Shown: positions 7,281 through 16,527 of the stretch, one piece after another
Numbering within the stretch: the stretch's first letter is position 1
Layout of the letters: every line of letters starts with the position of its first letter
Source: Beggiatoa alba B18LD
Lineage (GTDB): Bacteria; Pseudomonadota; Gammaproteobacteria; Beggiatoales; Beggiatoaceae
NCBI RefSeq assembly: GCF_000245015.1
Contig: NZ_JH600070.1
Coordinates: 3,976,780 to 4,040,779 of the forward strand
Reading direction: 5' to 3'
DNA: 64,000 nucleotides
Program-made: the position numbers and the translations under genes
Notes under the pieces: generated by a model
Database searches by the model: none
Told to the model about the DNA's origin: nothing
Seen by the model: only the letters and a program-made list of their open reading frames with translations

Positions 7281-8906
7281 TTAGCTCTGTTTTAATAAGG
7301 GCAGTTCAATACGGATGCCTAATCCACCTAATGAGGCATGAAACGCTTGAATCGTGCCGTTATGTGCTTCAACAATATTTTTACAAATGGCTAAACCAAG
7401 CCCCGCCCCGCCTAACGCGCGACTTCTTGATTTATCCACACGATATAAGCGTTCAAATAAATTTGGGAGGGCTTCTGTGGGGACACTGGGCGGCGTATCT
7501 TCGAGGGTGATGATAATAGTTTCTTGCGTTGAAGATAATGCCGTACTAATCACAACTTTTCCCCCTGCATCGGTATAACGCAAACTATTTTCTAACAGAT
7601 TATGGAGTAGTTGCATAAAGCGACGTGCATCTAATTGGCAATAGACAGGGCTAGTTAGTTCGGTTTGATTCTGTAGTTGTAATTGATGTTGTTGTAAGCG
7701 AATTTGAAAAATGCTAAAGATATCTTCGATTAAGGCTAGAATGTCTATTTTTTCACGTCGATAATCCAATGCGCCAATATCGGAGAGTGCAAGCTCATAT
7801 AAATCATCAACTAATTTTCCTAGTCCCAAGACTTCAACATGTAGCGATTTTAACGTATCCATATTAAATTGTCGGATACCATCCTGAATGGCTTCAACTT
7901 CCCCCCGTAATATCGCTAATGGCGTGCGCAATTCGTGCGAAATATCGGCAATCCATTGTCGACGAGCGGTTTCATTCCGTTCTAACGTGTAGGCAAGCAA
8001 ATTAAAATCATTGGCTAATTGTCCTAATTCGTCCCGACTGTTTACCATTACCCGTGTTTGATATTGTCCCGCGCTTAAATGACGAGCGGCTGTTGTGATA
8101 CGTTGAACGGGGATTAATAATTGTCGTGCTAAAAATAAAGAAGTCAGTGTTGTAATGAGTACGACTAGGGCTGCAATTAAATAATATGTTTGTGTTTGCT
8201 GTTTTAAAAAACTGGTGGCTAATTCATCTGTTTCTAACTCACCTTGTCCTAACACTAACCAGCCAATAGTTCGTTGCGCTCTGTCGTTAATTGGGACAGA
8301 AATCTCTCTCATCTTATTCGCTTTTAATTCCTCGCTAGAATAAATGATTGGCGTACCAACAATAAATTTTTTATCTGCCGACAATAATCGCAAGCGAGGA
8401 CGTAAAGACAGGGGTAATAATTTGGGCAAAAATTTTTCTCGCCCTTCGTGGGGTGGCGGTTCGCGTGGAAAATTGGGCAATGGCGCATTATTTGGGTCGC
8501 GGGGTTCATGCCGTTCTGCATTTTGATTAGGTGGCGGTGCACGCATCAATGGCGGTGGTGCTCCCCTCTCAAAAAATGGGTTGTCATCCCGCATAAACCT
8601 ATCATCGGGCGGTTTGGGGTGGGGAAACATCTCATTTGGCTGTAGGGGGTGAAATTCTTCGCCTAACTGTTTATCTAAAAACTCATGCCATTTTTTGGGC
8701 GATAAAAACGACCAGTTTTTTTTGATGGCATATTCATTTTCTAATGCTAATCGTACTTTTGCTAATTTTTCAGCATCGACATTCTGTAAATATTCCATAA
8801 AACCCGCACGAAAACTCCAGTGCGCAGAAATCGCCATGGCAATGGCGACTAATGTACTGCTGAAAAGTAATGCGAGAAAGAACTTAGCTAGCAACCCAAA
8901 TTTCAT
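7281..8906 (-). CDS. BaeS-like sensor histidine kinase with Pro/His/Met-rich sensor domain
   Basis: 541-aa inner-membrane kinase. TM1 is about 7-28, the periplasmic domain 29-240, TM2 241-261 and HAMP 262-315. The dimerisation histidine is H324 in DISHELRTPL, followed by an ATPase domain with N, GLGLAICKNIV and G boxes. The periplasmic part contains an unusual stretch at about 86-160 rich in Pro, His, Met, Asp and Glu, unlike standard BaeS. Its start is supported by GAGGG seven bases upstream. A family-A repeat ends about 21 bp before the start codon, so the promoter must lie in or beyond that element. The response regulator follows after six bases. Confidence 0.92.
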   Translation of the reverse strand: MKFGLLAKFFLALLFSSTLVAIAMAISAHWSFRAGFMEYLQNVDAEKLAKVRLALENEYAIKKNWSFLSPKKWHEFLDKQLGEEFHPLQPNEMFPHPKPPDDRFMRDDNPFFERGAPPPLMRAPPPNQNAERHEPRDPNNAPLPNFPREPPPHEGREKFLPKLLPLSLRPRLRLLSADKKFIVGTPIIYSSEELKANKMREISVPINDRAQRTIGWLVLGQGELETDELATSFLKQQTQTYYLIAALVVLITTLTSLFLARQLLIPVQRITTAARHLSAGQYQTRVMVNSRDELGQLANDFNLLAYTLERNETARRQWIADISHELRTPLAILRGEVEAIQDGIRQFNMDTLKSLHVEVLGLGKLVDDLYELALSDIGALDYRREKIDILALIEDIFSIFQIRLQQHQLQLQNQTELTSPVYCQLDARRFMQLLHNLLENSLRYTDAGGKVVISTALSSTQETIIITLEDTPPSVPTEALPNLFERLYRVDKSRSRALGGAGLGLAICKNIVEAHNGTIQAFHASLGGLGIRIELPLLKQS

Positions 8907-8927
8907 TTTTTCTACCCTCAGTCACTT

Positions 8928-9022
8928 TATAGTAACCGTACCATAAAGTGATTTAAATCTAGGACTGGCAGTCCTGTGAGGACTGCCAGTCCTTCATGTC
9001 GTTTTATAGTGCGTTTACTATA
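8928..9022. repeat. Family-A MITE-like element, copy 1 (95 bp)
   Basis: Terminal inverted repeats TATAGTAAcCG and CGTTTACTATA enclose the central palindrome AGGACTGGCAGTCCT / AGGACTGCCAGTCCT. The element begins and ends with TA, consistent with TA-target insertion. It occupies the 5' untranslated region of the histidine kinase gene. 9023-9181 shows only a weak ACCACTGAG/CCCAGTGGT dyad near 9045-9072. Confidence 0.88.
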
Positions 9023-9181
9023 GTTTCTTGGGTCGATAAAAAAGACCACTGAGATTATACACCCCAGTGGTCAAACACTTTCCCTTAAGAACCCGTTAAT
9101 GACTAAAAAGCAACTTCTTTATTATTCACAATTAATGTCCGTTACATTTTCATCATAATGTTATCATCGCATCCTACTGCT

Positions 9182-9751
9182 TTAAGGATGTCTGCCACGT
9201 CCTTCACCGCCTTGGGGAGCTGGTGGCATTGTCGTAAATTCTTCTTGAGAAATAACACCGTTACCATCTAGGTCTAAATGTGCAAAATGTTGCCATAAAC
9301 GACCCTCTTCACTTCTCAATACGGTAAATTCAGTGAGGCTTAACCCTGCATCGCCATTAGTATCTGCTAATGCGAATAAGGTTGCTAACGTAGCGCTTGC
9401 TTCATCAGGTTGATTTGCAACAAATTCTGAGGCACTAAGCACACCATTACCATCTGTATCTAAACTGGTGAATGCTTGACTAATCCGCGTACTTTTTTTA
9501 CTACTTTCAGCACCTTGAAGTTCACTCAGGCTTAAACTGCCATCACTATTTGTATCTGCACTGGTAAACTCAGCAGTCCGTAAGGTTTGCATTTCTGTTT
9601 CGCTTAATACGCCATCTTGGTCGGTATCGTATTGCGCAACAATTTCATCAGGAATTGGAGGGGGAGGAGGATTTCCGCCTCTTGCAAAAGCGACCGTACT
9701 GGTTGATAAAGCAAATACTAAAGCGGCATAAATTGTCGTTCTTTGTAACAT
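9182..9751 (-). CDS. Exported EF-hand calcium-binding protein
   Basis: The start at 9751 (MLQRTTIYAALVFA) is chosen because it gives a clean signal peptide ending AFA and has AGAGGGAAG just upstream; a longer frame to 9820 lacks both. The mature protein carries five EF-hand loops in tandem: DTDQDGVLSETE, DTNSDGSLSLSE, DTDGNGVLSASE, DTNGDAGLSLTE and DLDGNGVISQEE. The 12-residue spacing and acidic position-12 residues are intact in all. It ends in a Gly/Arg-rich tail. A calcium-binding or calcium-sensing periplasmic or secreted role is inferred. It is monocistronic and flanked by repeats on both sides. Confidence 0.88.
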   Translation of the reverse strand: MLQRTTIYAALVFALSTSTVAFARGGNPPPPPIPDEIVAQYDTDQDGVLSETEMQTLRTAEFTSADTNSDGSLSLSELQGAESSKKSTRISQAFTSLDTDGNGVLSASEFVANQPDEASATLATLFALADTNGDAGLSLTEFTVLRSEEGRLWQHFAHLDLDGNGVISQEEFTTMPPAPQGGEGRGRHP

Positions 9752-9929
9752 GATACTTCCCTCTACATATGGTTGTTTAAGGAGGCAATTAGCGAATTGG
9801 TTGCATGAATGCTTGTTCATACAGTGGGTATCGTTAATTTCGTTAATTGCGTTTTGGATGGTGGTAAGTATGCGAGGGAAATGCGGAAGTTTTTTGAGGA
9901 AATTGTGAAGATTTTATGGAATCGTTATT

Positions 9930-10149
9930 TTAACCTGAGTTAGGCGATATTTGTAATAAATAAACAGTGACTTGCTAGGTTTTTTAAAACTTAGCAGGTC
10001 TTTTTTTGTCTGAATCAGAATTCACAGAATTAAAAAGCGTGATTCGCATTCATTTCTTGGTTTTAAGGGTTTTAAATTCTGTTAATTCTGAAAATCCTGA
10101 TTCAGATAAATGCTTGTCTTTTTAAAAGAATCTCGCCGTACTCAGGTTA
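9930..10149. repeat. Family-B element (220 bp) abutting ureD
   Basis: Left end TTAACCTGAGTTAGGCGA and right end TCTCGCCGTACTCAGGTTA are inverted repeats. The interior has a degenerate TTGCTAGG/CTTAGCAGG hairpin, TTGTCTGAATCAGAATTC, the loop motif AAAAAGCGTGATTCGC and the return arm. The right end lies two bases from the ureD stop codon. Confidence 0.85.
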
Positions 10150-10151
10150 TG

Positions 10152-10988
10152 TTAAGTTGCCCAAATACGTGGCGGACAAGCAACACGGTTTGCAACCATT
10201 GGACGAATCACCCGCCACAAATCAATAAAAAAGGCTTTTGCCTCTTCGGCATGTTGCCCCAAATAGCGTGCAACTAATAAATCTTCCATAATCGTTATGG
10301 CACATAAACAGCGCGACTGTTGCAACCACGGTATTAATGCCTGCCGTACAGTATCTTGCATCTCACTATTAAAGGGCGCAACTGTAAAAAAACTACCAAT
10401 GACAGGTTGATTAGCCAACCCCCACATCTGATGCAACAAAGGGCTTCCCCCCTGATAATGAGCGCGTTCAATCCACAAGCGTTGTTTGACACGCTGAATC
10501 TTCAATCTTTGTTGAAACTCACCTTGTGTAAAAGGCGCATGACTGGCTGACCGTCCTAAACAAACAATATCCCACCCCATAAATATGCTATCAGTATGTA
10601 ACATCACCTCAATTTCACTACGACTACGACTATTTTCAAAAGCGATAGTCTCCTGTGGAAACCATTCCAATACGGCATTATCTGCGACAGAAAGCTGTAT
10701 CGTTTGTTGAGAAAATACATCAGGATGGGTATATAACTTTGTTGCAGCAGGTGTGGTCAACAAAACATTTGCCGCCGTCGCAACATGAACTTGTATCTGT
10801 AACTGGTCACCGCCAACAATGCCAGCGGGTGGATGTAATAAATACACATGACAAGTATCATTACTTTCAGGATAAAACGGGCGTTGTACCTGCAACGGTC
10901 CTTGATGATGACGTTGGCTTAAAACGGTGCGGGTTGGTGTACGGGTAAAATAAAGTTGCAACCGTGCTTGCCAAGTATCTTGTGTCAT
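10152..10988 (-). CDS. ureD: Urease accessory protein UreD
   Basis: 278-aa UreD/UreH family protein, the scaffold that binds apo-urease and, with UreF and UreG, delivers nickel in the cytosol. Family hallmarks are LLHPPAGIVGGDQLQIQV near residues 50-67, LLTTPAATKLY at about 76-86 and LEWFPQETIAFENS near 106-119. Length is normal. No ureABC, ureE, ureF or ureG is adjacent: the upstream neighbour is an OmpA protein on the other strand and downstream is a repeat two bases past the stop. Either the rest of the urease cluster is elsewhere or this is a relict. Confidence 0.9.
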   Translation of the reverse strand: MTQDTWQARLQLYFTRTPTRTVLSQRHHQGPLQVQRPFYPESNDTCHVYLLHPPAGIVGGDQLQIQVHVATAANVLLTTPAATKLYTHPDVFSQQTIQLSVADNAVLEWFPQETIAFENSRSRSEIEVMLHTDSIFMGWDIVCLGRSASHAPFTQGEFQQRLKIQRVKQRLWIERAHYQGGSPLLHQMWGLANQPVIGSFFTVAPFNSEMQDTVRQALIPWLQQSRCLCAITIMEDLLVARYLGQHAEEAKAFFIDLWRVIRPMVANRVACPPRIWAT

Positions 10989-11291
10989 AGTTTAGGCGTA
11001 TGGTAGTCAAAAAAGTGTTATTGTATCGAAAACCGTTCAAAAACGTACCGCATTCATTCATGATAAAATTATAATCTTAACGCTTTTGTCTGAATCAGGA
11101 TTTTCAGGAAGCGAACAGACAAAATTCATGATGTCATGTTGTCCCAATATGAAATTGCTATAACCCATAACATTAAGCTATTTTTACAAAAATAATAAAT
11201 AACTTCTCTATCCTCAACATCTTGCAAGTCTAATATATCGCACTTGCATACAGAAACCACCTTTAATCAAATGCTATTAGGAGAAGACAAA
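10989..11291. other. Divergent intergenic region with repeat fragment
   Basis: About 300 bp between divergent ureD and the OmpA-family gene. It must hold both promoters, though none is clear by eye. At 11087-11110 it contains a family-B fragment, TGTCTGAATCAGGATTTTC. The strong ribosome binding site TAGGAGAAG (11279-11287) belongs to the downstream gene. Confidence 0.6.
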
Positions 11292-13367
11292 ATGCAGATA
11301 GTTAAACCTGTCAATCTAATATGGATAAGTCGAACCCTATTCGTTATCTCTCTCGGTTTATTGGCTTTTTATAACCTCAGTTTTGCAGGTATCACACTTG
11401 ACGAAACAGCAACCCCAAGCACCAGCACAGAGCAAACACTCACCACCACAATAACAAGTTCTGCAACGGAAGCCGATGGACTATTAAACCGCTTACAACA
11501 ATCTCAAACAGAAGCCCAAGCGACACAACAAAATGTGTTCATGCTACAACGTGCAATAGAAGACTTACGGATTCAATATGAATCTGAACTGGTCGAAGCA
11601 CGTCACACGGTAGATGCCACCAAACAAGCACTAGCAAAAACCGAAGCGGAATTATCACACCTCCAAACCAAAGCAGAAGCTATCATTGCCGATTTACAAA
11701 AGACAAACAATCAAGAAAAAGAAGCACATGCCAAACAAATAGTACAGCTTAATACAGAAAAACAAACCGTTGAAAAAACACTGGCAGATAGTGAAGCGAA
11801 TTTGAAACAGCTACAAGCAACACAAGCAACTTTGAAAGCTGAATTAGAAAAGATACAAACCCAACAAAATGCATTACAAGCAGAAAAAGATAAATTAACG
11901 ACGGAATTATCTGAACAAACGGCATTACACACACAAGCACAAACAGCACTGACGCAATTAGAGACAGAAAAACAAGCATTAACCACAAAACTTGCTGAAT
12001 TAGAACAAGCCCTCACTCAAGCAGAAACCGTATTAACTGATACTCGCCAACAAGCTGAACAAAAAGCGAATGAACAAGCGCAAGCCTTAGAAACAGCTAA
12101 AACAGCGTTGCAAACAACAGAAACTATGTTAAGCGACACTCAGCAAAAACTGAGCACCCAAGAAACCGAATTAAAATCTATCATCGCTGATAAAGAAACC
12201 GCTTTAAAAACCGCCGAAGAAACCATTAAAACCCTAAAAGCCGATTATGAAAAGCAAATTGAAACATTAAACCAAGAAGCGGTTAAAAAACTAACGGAAA
12301 CGTTAGATAAAATGAAGCAAGACTATCAAGCAGAATTGCAACAAAAACAAACTGCATTACAAGAGACAGAAACCACGCTAGAAACGTTTAAAAAACAGAC
12401 TTATAGCGCACAAGCAGAGTTTGTCAATGCCATGCGAACCGCACGTGATACAGAAGACAGTCAACGTCAACAAATCACAACCCTAGCGCAAGAAGTTGAA
12501 ACAGCCAAACAATCCCAAGAAAAATCAGCAGAATCGGTTTTACAACTACGTCAAACTATTGAAAATTTAACGGCTGAACAAAGCGAACAATTAAGCCTTG
12601 CCGATAAAAAATTGCTTGAAGCAACGGAAACAGTAGATGTCTTAACGCTCAAACTTCAACAAGCGGAAACTAAAACAGCTATTGCACATGAAACGTTGAG
12701 CGAAGTAGAAACTAAAATGCAAGCACTCAACACGGAGTTAACAGAAAAAATTAGCAGTACACAAGCCACATTACATGAGGCTCACACGAAAATTAAGCAG
12801 TTAGAAACCGCGCTTGAAGCCAGCACAGAAGAAGCAAAACAAGCCCACATTCAAAACGACACATTAAAAGCAGAATTAGAAAAATTACAAACAGTTGTTA
12901 CTCAAGCAGAAGAAAAAGCCATCCTTGCTGAAAAACGTGCAGAAACTGCCGAACTCGCACAAGCACAATTACGGCAAACTGCCGGACAAGTTGTTGCTTT
13001 AGGTGGAGAATATACAGAGCGTGGAATTCGCTTAATTTTACGTGATTTACCTTTTGCCAGTGGTAAAGCTACATTGCCTGAAGATGTTGCGCTGTTAAAT
13101 AAAGTTGCAGATTTACTGAAAGCATTGCCACAACGCAAGATTTTAATTGAAGGACATACCGATGCTAGTGGCAACGCGGATACAAATTTAATGCTGTCTC
13201 AACAACGTGCGGATAGCGTAAAACAGGGTTTAATCAATAGAGGTGTTGATGAATCCTTAATGAATAGTCAAGGCTTAGGTAAAGAACATCCGATTGCAGA
13301 CAACGCGACAGCCACAGGGCGTAAACAAAATCGTCGGGTTGAAATTCTAATTATGCCAATGGAATAA
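11292..13367 (+). CDS. OmpA-family protein with very long coiled coil
   Basis: 691-aa envelope protein. The ATG at 11292 is preferred over upstream codons because TAGGAGAAG sits immediately before it and it opens a hydrophobic N-terminal segment (TLFVISLGLLAFYNLSFA) acting as signal peptide or anchor. About 500 residues of Gln/Glu/Ala/Thr/Lys-rich heptad sequence follow, a near-continuous coiled coil. The last 115 residues are an OmpA C-terminal domain, with IEGHTDASGNADTN and LSQQRADSVKQGLINRGV matching the peptidoglycan-binding motif. It is inferred to link the membrane to peptidoglycan over a long reach. It is monocistronic, with a repeat and a terminator downstream. Confidence 0.87.
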   Translation: MQIVKPVNLIWISRTLFVISLGLLAFYNLSFAGITLDETATPSTSTEQTLTTTITSSATEADGLLNRLQQSQTEAQATQQNVFMLQRAIEDLRIQYESELVEARHTVDATKQALAKTEAELSHLQTKAEAIIADLQKTNNQEKEAHAKQIVQLNTEKQTVEKTLADSEANLKQLQATQATLKAELEKIQTQQNALQAEKDKLTTELSEQTALHTQAQTALTQLETEKQALTTKLAELEQALTQAETVLTDTRQQAEQKANEQAQALETAKTALQTTETMLSDTQQKLSTQETELKSIIADKETALKTAEETIKTLKADYEKQIETLNQEAVKKLTETLDKMKQDYQAELQQKQTALQETETTLETFKKQTYSAQAEFVNAMRTARDTEDSQRQQITTLAQEVETAKQSQEKSAESVLQLRQTIENLTAEQSEQLSLADKKLLEATETVDVLTLKLQQAETKTAIAHETLSEVETKMQALNTELTEKISSTQATLHEAHTKIKQLETALEASTEEAKQAHIQNDTLKAELEKLQTVVTQAEEKAILAEKRAETAELAQAQLRQTAGQVVALGGEYTERGIRLILRDLPFASGKATLPEDVALLNKVADLLKALPQRKILIEGHTDASGNADTNLMLSQQRADSVKQGLINRGVDESLMNSQGLGKEHPIADNATATGRKQNRRVEILIMPME

Positions 13368-13373
13368 GCACAA

Positions 13374-13450
13374 TATAGCAAACGTATTATAAAACGACAT
13401 GGAAGACTAGCAGTCCTAGATTTAAATCACTTTATGGTACGGTTACTATA
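13374..13450. repeat. Family-A MITE-like element, copy 2 (77 bp, shortened)
   Basis: Ends TATAGCAAACG and CGGTTACTATA match the family-A terminal repeats. The central palindrome is reduced to a single imperfect GACTAGCAGTC half, giving 77 rather than 95 bp. It lies seven bases past the OmpA-family stop codon. Confidence 0.82.
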
Positions 13451-13479
13451 TTTCATTGAGTCTTATGTTTTTATCAATA

Positions 13480-13516
13480 AAAAAACCTGGTAGTGATGAG
13501 CTTATCAGGTTTTTTT
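13480..13516. terminator. Bidirectional rho-independent terminator
   Basis: The stem CCTGgTA / TAtCAGG (13486-13509) is flanked by an A run on the left and seven Ts on the right. It can end the OmpA-family transcript on the plus strand and the DUF3365 transcript on the minus strand. Confidence 0.75.
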
Positions 13517-13533
13517 ATGCCTATCTGTCTTTT

Positions 13534-14199
13534 CTACTTCTGTGTTTCAGTCGGTGTAACAGGTTGTAATTTACCTGCTTTATATAAAGCAGCGGCTTCG
13601 CTAACCGCCTGAGTGATGACAAATGCGCCCCGTAATTCCCCTTCTTTAAATCCAATGGCTTTATCATCAGGATAATATTCTTTAATTTTGCTATATAACG
13701 CAGCATCCACATTCGCGCCATGACAGGTTAAACAAACTGTGCCTGTTGGAATCGCTTTCATAAATTGGTAATAAGGCTGACCATTGACATCAATCACGGT
13801 TAGTTTATCTACCTGTGTTAAATCTTCACCTTTTGCTTGACGTTCCGCAAAATTTTGTAACACGCTTGCTTCCTGTGTATCTGCACTTAAACCATTATGT
13901 GGATTGCGATTTTTTAAACTTACTCGTTTGATACTCAAATGATTTTCTTCAGCAATACCTTTTGCAATCACAGGAGCTTGTTCACGACAAACCGCAATTG
14001 CATTTACCGCGCCTTCTGTTTGCATCGTTGTCTGCAAAGTCTTTAATAAAGTGCCGCCGAGTTGCTTAGTCATATGACGATAATGCGCAACGACTTGACT
14101 TTCTAACGCTTGCTGTTCTGCCGCATTTAACCCCGCTAGCTCCGTTGCTTGACAGGGAAGTATTGCCATCAGACTAAATATAATTAACATTTTTTTCAT
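13534..14199 (-). CDS. DUF3365 (Tll0287-like) periplasmic heme protein
   Basis: 221-aa exported protein. Signal peptide residues 1-18 (MKKMLIIFSLMAILPCQA) precede a DUF3365 domain. The c-type heme motif CLTCH sits in PTGTVCLTCHGANVDAALY, followed by the conserved GFKEGELRGAFVIT segment. The cyanobacterial relative Tll0287 binds c-type heme and is thought to act as a redox or ligand sensor; that role here is by family only. It stands alone, transcribed away from the tRNA, with a shared terminator after it. The start is supported by GGAGATAA just upstream. Confidence 0.88.
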   Translation of the reverse strand: MKKMLIIFSLMAILPCQATELAGLNAAEQQALESQVVAHYRHMTKQLGGTLLKTLQTTMQTEGAVNAIAVCREQAPVIAKGIAEENHLSIKRVSLKNRNPHNGLSADTQEASVLQNFAERQAKGEDLTQVDKLTVIDVNGQPYYQFMKAIPTGTVCLTCHGANVDAALYSKIKEYYPDDKAIGFKEGELRGAFVITQAVSEAAALYKAGKLQPVTPTETQK

Positions 14200-14293
14200 A
14201 AAGTTATCTCCTACGATTTTATACTAACAATATTAGTATATACTAATATATGAAAATTGCAGAAAGAAATTTAACGCAAAGTATAAAATTTAT

Positions 14294-14322
14294 TTGACAT
14301 AACGTTATCTATAAACTATTAT
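14294..14322 (+). promoter_or_regulatory. Sigma-70 promoter of tRNA-Val
   Basis: A consensus -35 box TTGACA (14294-14299), a 17-bp spacer and the -10 box TATTAT (14317-14322) lie 22 bp upstream of the mature tRNA. It is one of the clearest promoters in the window. Confidence 0.75.
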
Positions 14323-14343
14323 GTTGTCTTCAAGTCAAGCAGT

Positions 14344-14418
14344 AGGCGCGTAGCTCAGTGGTAGAGCATCACCTTGACATGGTGGTGGTCGGTGGTTCGA
14401 TCCCACTCGTGCCTACCA
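14344..14418 (+). tRNA. tRNA-Val (GAC)
   Basis: A complete cloverleaf: acceptor AGGCGCG pairs with CGTGCCT, the D-arm is GCTC/GAGC, the anticodon stem TCACC/GGTGG holds loop TTGACAT with anticodon GAC, and the T-arm is GGTGG-TTCGATC-CCACT. Discriminator A and CCA are encoded. The anticodon and variable regions closely resemble E. coli tRNA-Val(GAC). G-T wobbles occur in the acceptor and T stems. It is transcribed alone, upstream of thrS. Confidence 0.96.
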
Positions 14419-14596
14419 AATTTTTAACTCCTTCCTTAAAATGTAGTTTGGGATAAAATATTAAGTTATGTCCTATACTACCATTAGTATTAAATCCCTA
14501 AAATCTATAACATAACACGCATCTTACTTTATTTTAAGTAGCGTTATTGTTGATTTTTAATCGTTGTCCACTTCATTCAAATCAAATAAAATTATC

Positions 14597-16504
14597 ATGC
14601 TAAACATTACCTTACCTGATGGTAGTCAACGTCAGTTTGACCACCCCGTTACGGTAGCAGAAATTGCTGCCAACATTGGTGCAGGACTCGCGAAAGCCGC
14701 ATTAGCTGGCAAAGTGAACGGACGTTTAGTGGATACAACAACTACCGTGGACACTGATGCAGATGTCGCTATTATCACGGATAAAGACCCCGAAGGCTTA
14801 GAAATCATCCGCCATTCTTGTTCGCATCTCATGGCACAAGCGGTTAAACAACTTTATCCCGATACACAAGTAACCATTGGACCTGTGGTTGATGATGGTT
14901 TTTATTACGACTTTGCCAGAGAAAAACGTTTTACGCCTGAAGACTTAGAAAAGATTCAAGCGAAAATGGAAGAGTTAGTCGAAAAAGATTACCCCGTTAC
15001 TCGTTCCTTAATGCCTCGTGACGAAGCCGTTAACTTCTTCCGTGAAATGGGAGAAGAATATAAGGCGGAAATTATCGCTTCTATTCCCAGCAATGAACCC
15101 ATTTCCTTATATCAACAAGGTGATTTTATTGACTTATGTCGCGGCCCTCACGTGCCCAGCACAGGCAAGTTAAAAGCCTTTAAACTCATGAAATTGGCGG
15201 GTGCTTATTGGCGGGGTGACTCCAATAATGAAATGCTCCAGCGGGTTTATGGGACGGCTTGGGCGAAAAAGAAAGAGTTAGACGATTATTTACACCGTTT
15301 AGAAGAAGCAGAAAAACGCGACCATCGCAAATTGGGCAAGCAATTGAATTTATTCCATATTCAAGAAGAAGCCCCTGGCATGATTTTCTGGCACGATAAA
15401 GGCTGGACATTATATCTTGCGATTCAACAATATATCCGTCGCATTCTGCGCAAAAATGGCTACCAAGAAGTTCATACTCCCCAAATTGTTGACCGTTCTT
15501 TATGGGAACGCTCAGGACATTGGGACAAATTCCGTGAAGGGATGTTTACGACCCATTCCGAAAATCGGGACTATGCCATTAAGCCCATGAATTGCCCATG
15601 TCATATTCAGATTTTTAACCAAGGCTTAAAGAGCTACCGCGATTTACCCTTGCGATTAGCTGAGTTTGGCTCTTGTCATCGTAATGAACCATCAGGCACA
15701 TTACACGGACTAATGCGAATTCGCAATTTTGTCCAAGACGACGCGCATATTTTCTGCACGGATGAGCAAATTCAAAGCGAAGTTTCAAACTTCATTGATT
15801 TAGTTTATAAAGTTTATGCCGATTTTGGCTTTAAAGAAATTATCATCAAATTATCAACCCGTCCTGAAAAACGGGTAGGTAGCGAAACAGACTGGGATAA
15901 AGCAGAAAATGCTTTAGCTGTCGCCTTACAAAACAAAGGATTAGCCTTTGACTTGCAACCCGGTGAAGGCGCGTTTTATGGTCCTAAGATTGAGTTTTCA
16001 CTCAAAGACTGCATCGGGCGTGTGTGGCAATGTGGCACGATTCAAGTTGACTTCTCCATGCCTGCGCGATTAAGTGCTGAATACGTCGCCGCTGATGGTA
16101 GCCGTCAAGTGCCTGTTATGTTGCACCGAGCTATTTTAGGCTCATTTGAACGCTTTATCGGGATTCTGATTGAAGAACACGCGGGGATATTCCCTTTATG
16201 GCTTGCGCCTGTACAAGTTGCTGTCATGAACATTACCGACCAACAAGCTGAATATGCCCGCCAAATTACAGAGCAACTCAATCAACAAGGTTTCCGCGCT
16301 ATCAGTGATTTACGCAATGAAAAGATTAACTTAAAGATTCGTGAGAATACTTTAAACCGAGTTCCTTATTTGGTGGTTGTGGGTAATCGTGAAATGGAAA
16401 ACCAACAAATCGCTTTACGGACGCTAAAAGGTGAAGATAAGGGCACAATGTCATTAGAGGCGTTTATCCAATCCCTGAATACTGAATTAGCACCTTACCA
16501 ATAA
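14597..16504 (+). CDS. thrS: Threonine-tRNA ligase
   Basis: 635-aa class II synthetase charging tRNA-Thr in the cytosol. The ATG at 14597 ([11 protein letters not shown]) is preferred to an in-frame TTG at 14564 because it aligns with known ThrRS N-termini. Domains in order: TGS (1-60), editing domain with the [16 protein letters not shown] motif (about 72-88), class II catalytic core with the zinc-ligand region [10 protein letters not shown], motif 2 [20 protein letters not shown] and DDAHIFC, then an anticodon-binding domain. It heads the usual thrS-infC-rpmI-rplT order. No operator or T-box was recognised upstream. Confidence 0.97.
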   Translation: MLNITLPDGSQRQFDHPVTVAEIAANIGAGLAKAALAGKVNGRLVDTTTTVDTDADVAIITDKDPEGLEIIRHSCSHLMAQAVKQLYPDTQVTIGPVVDDGFYYDFAREKRFTPEDLEKIQAKMEELVEKDYPVTRSLMPRDEAVNFFREMGEEYKAEIIASIPSNEPISLYQQGDFIDLCRGPHVPSTGKLKAFKLMKLAGAYWRGDSNNEMLQRVYGTAWAKKKELDDYLHRLEEAEKRDHRKLGKQLNLFHIQEEAPGMIFWHDKGWTLYLAIQQYIRRILRKNGYQEVHTPQIVDRSLWERSGHWDKFREGMFTTHSENRDYAIKPMNCPCHIQIFNQGLKSYRDLPLRLAEFGSCHRNEPSGTLHGLMRIRNFVQDDAHIFCTDEQIQSEVSNFIDLVYKVYADFGFKEIIIKLSTRPEKRVGSETDWDKAENALAVALQNKGLAFDLQPGEGAFYGPKIEFSLKDCIGRVWQCGTIQVDFSMPARLSAEYVAADGSRQVPVMLHRAILGSFERFIGILIEEHAGIFPLWLAPVQVAVMNITDQQAEYARQITEQLNQQGFRAISDLRNEKINLKIRENTLNRVPYLVVVGNREMENQQIALRTLKGEDKGTMSLEAFIQSLNTELAPYQ

Positions 16505-16527
16505 TCGATAAATCTGATTTTTTACTG

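Noticed and set aside
11711-12016. Minus-strand Cys/Ser/Val-rich frame
   Set aside because: It is the complement of the coiled-coil coding sequence; the periodic codons of the real gene keep it open.
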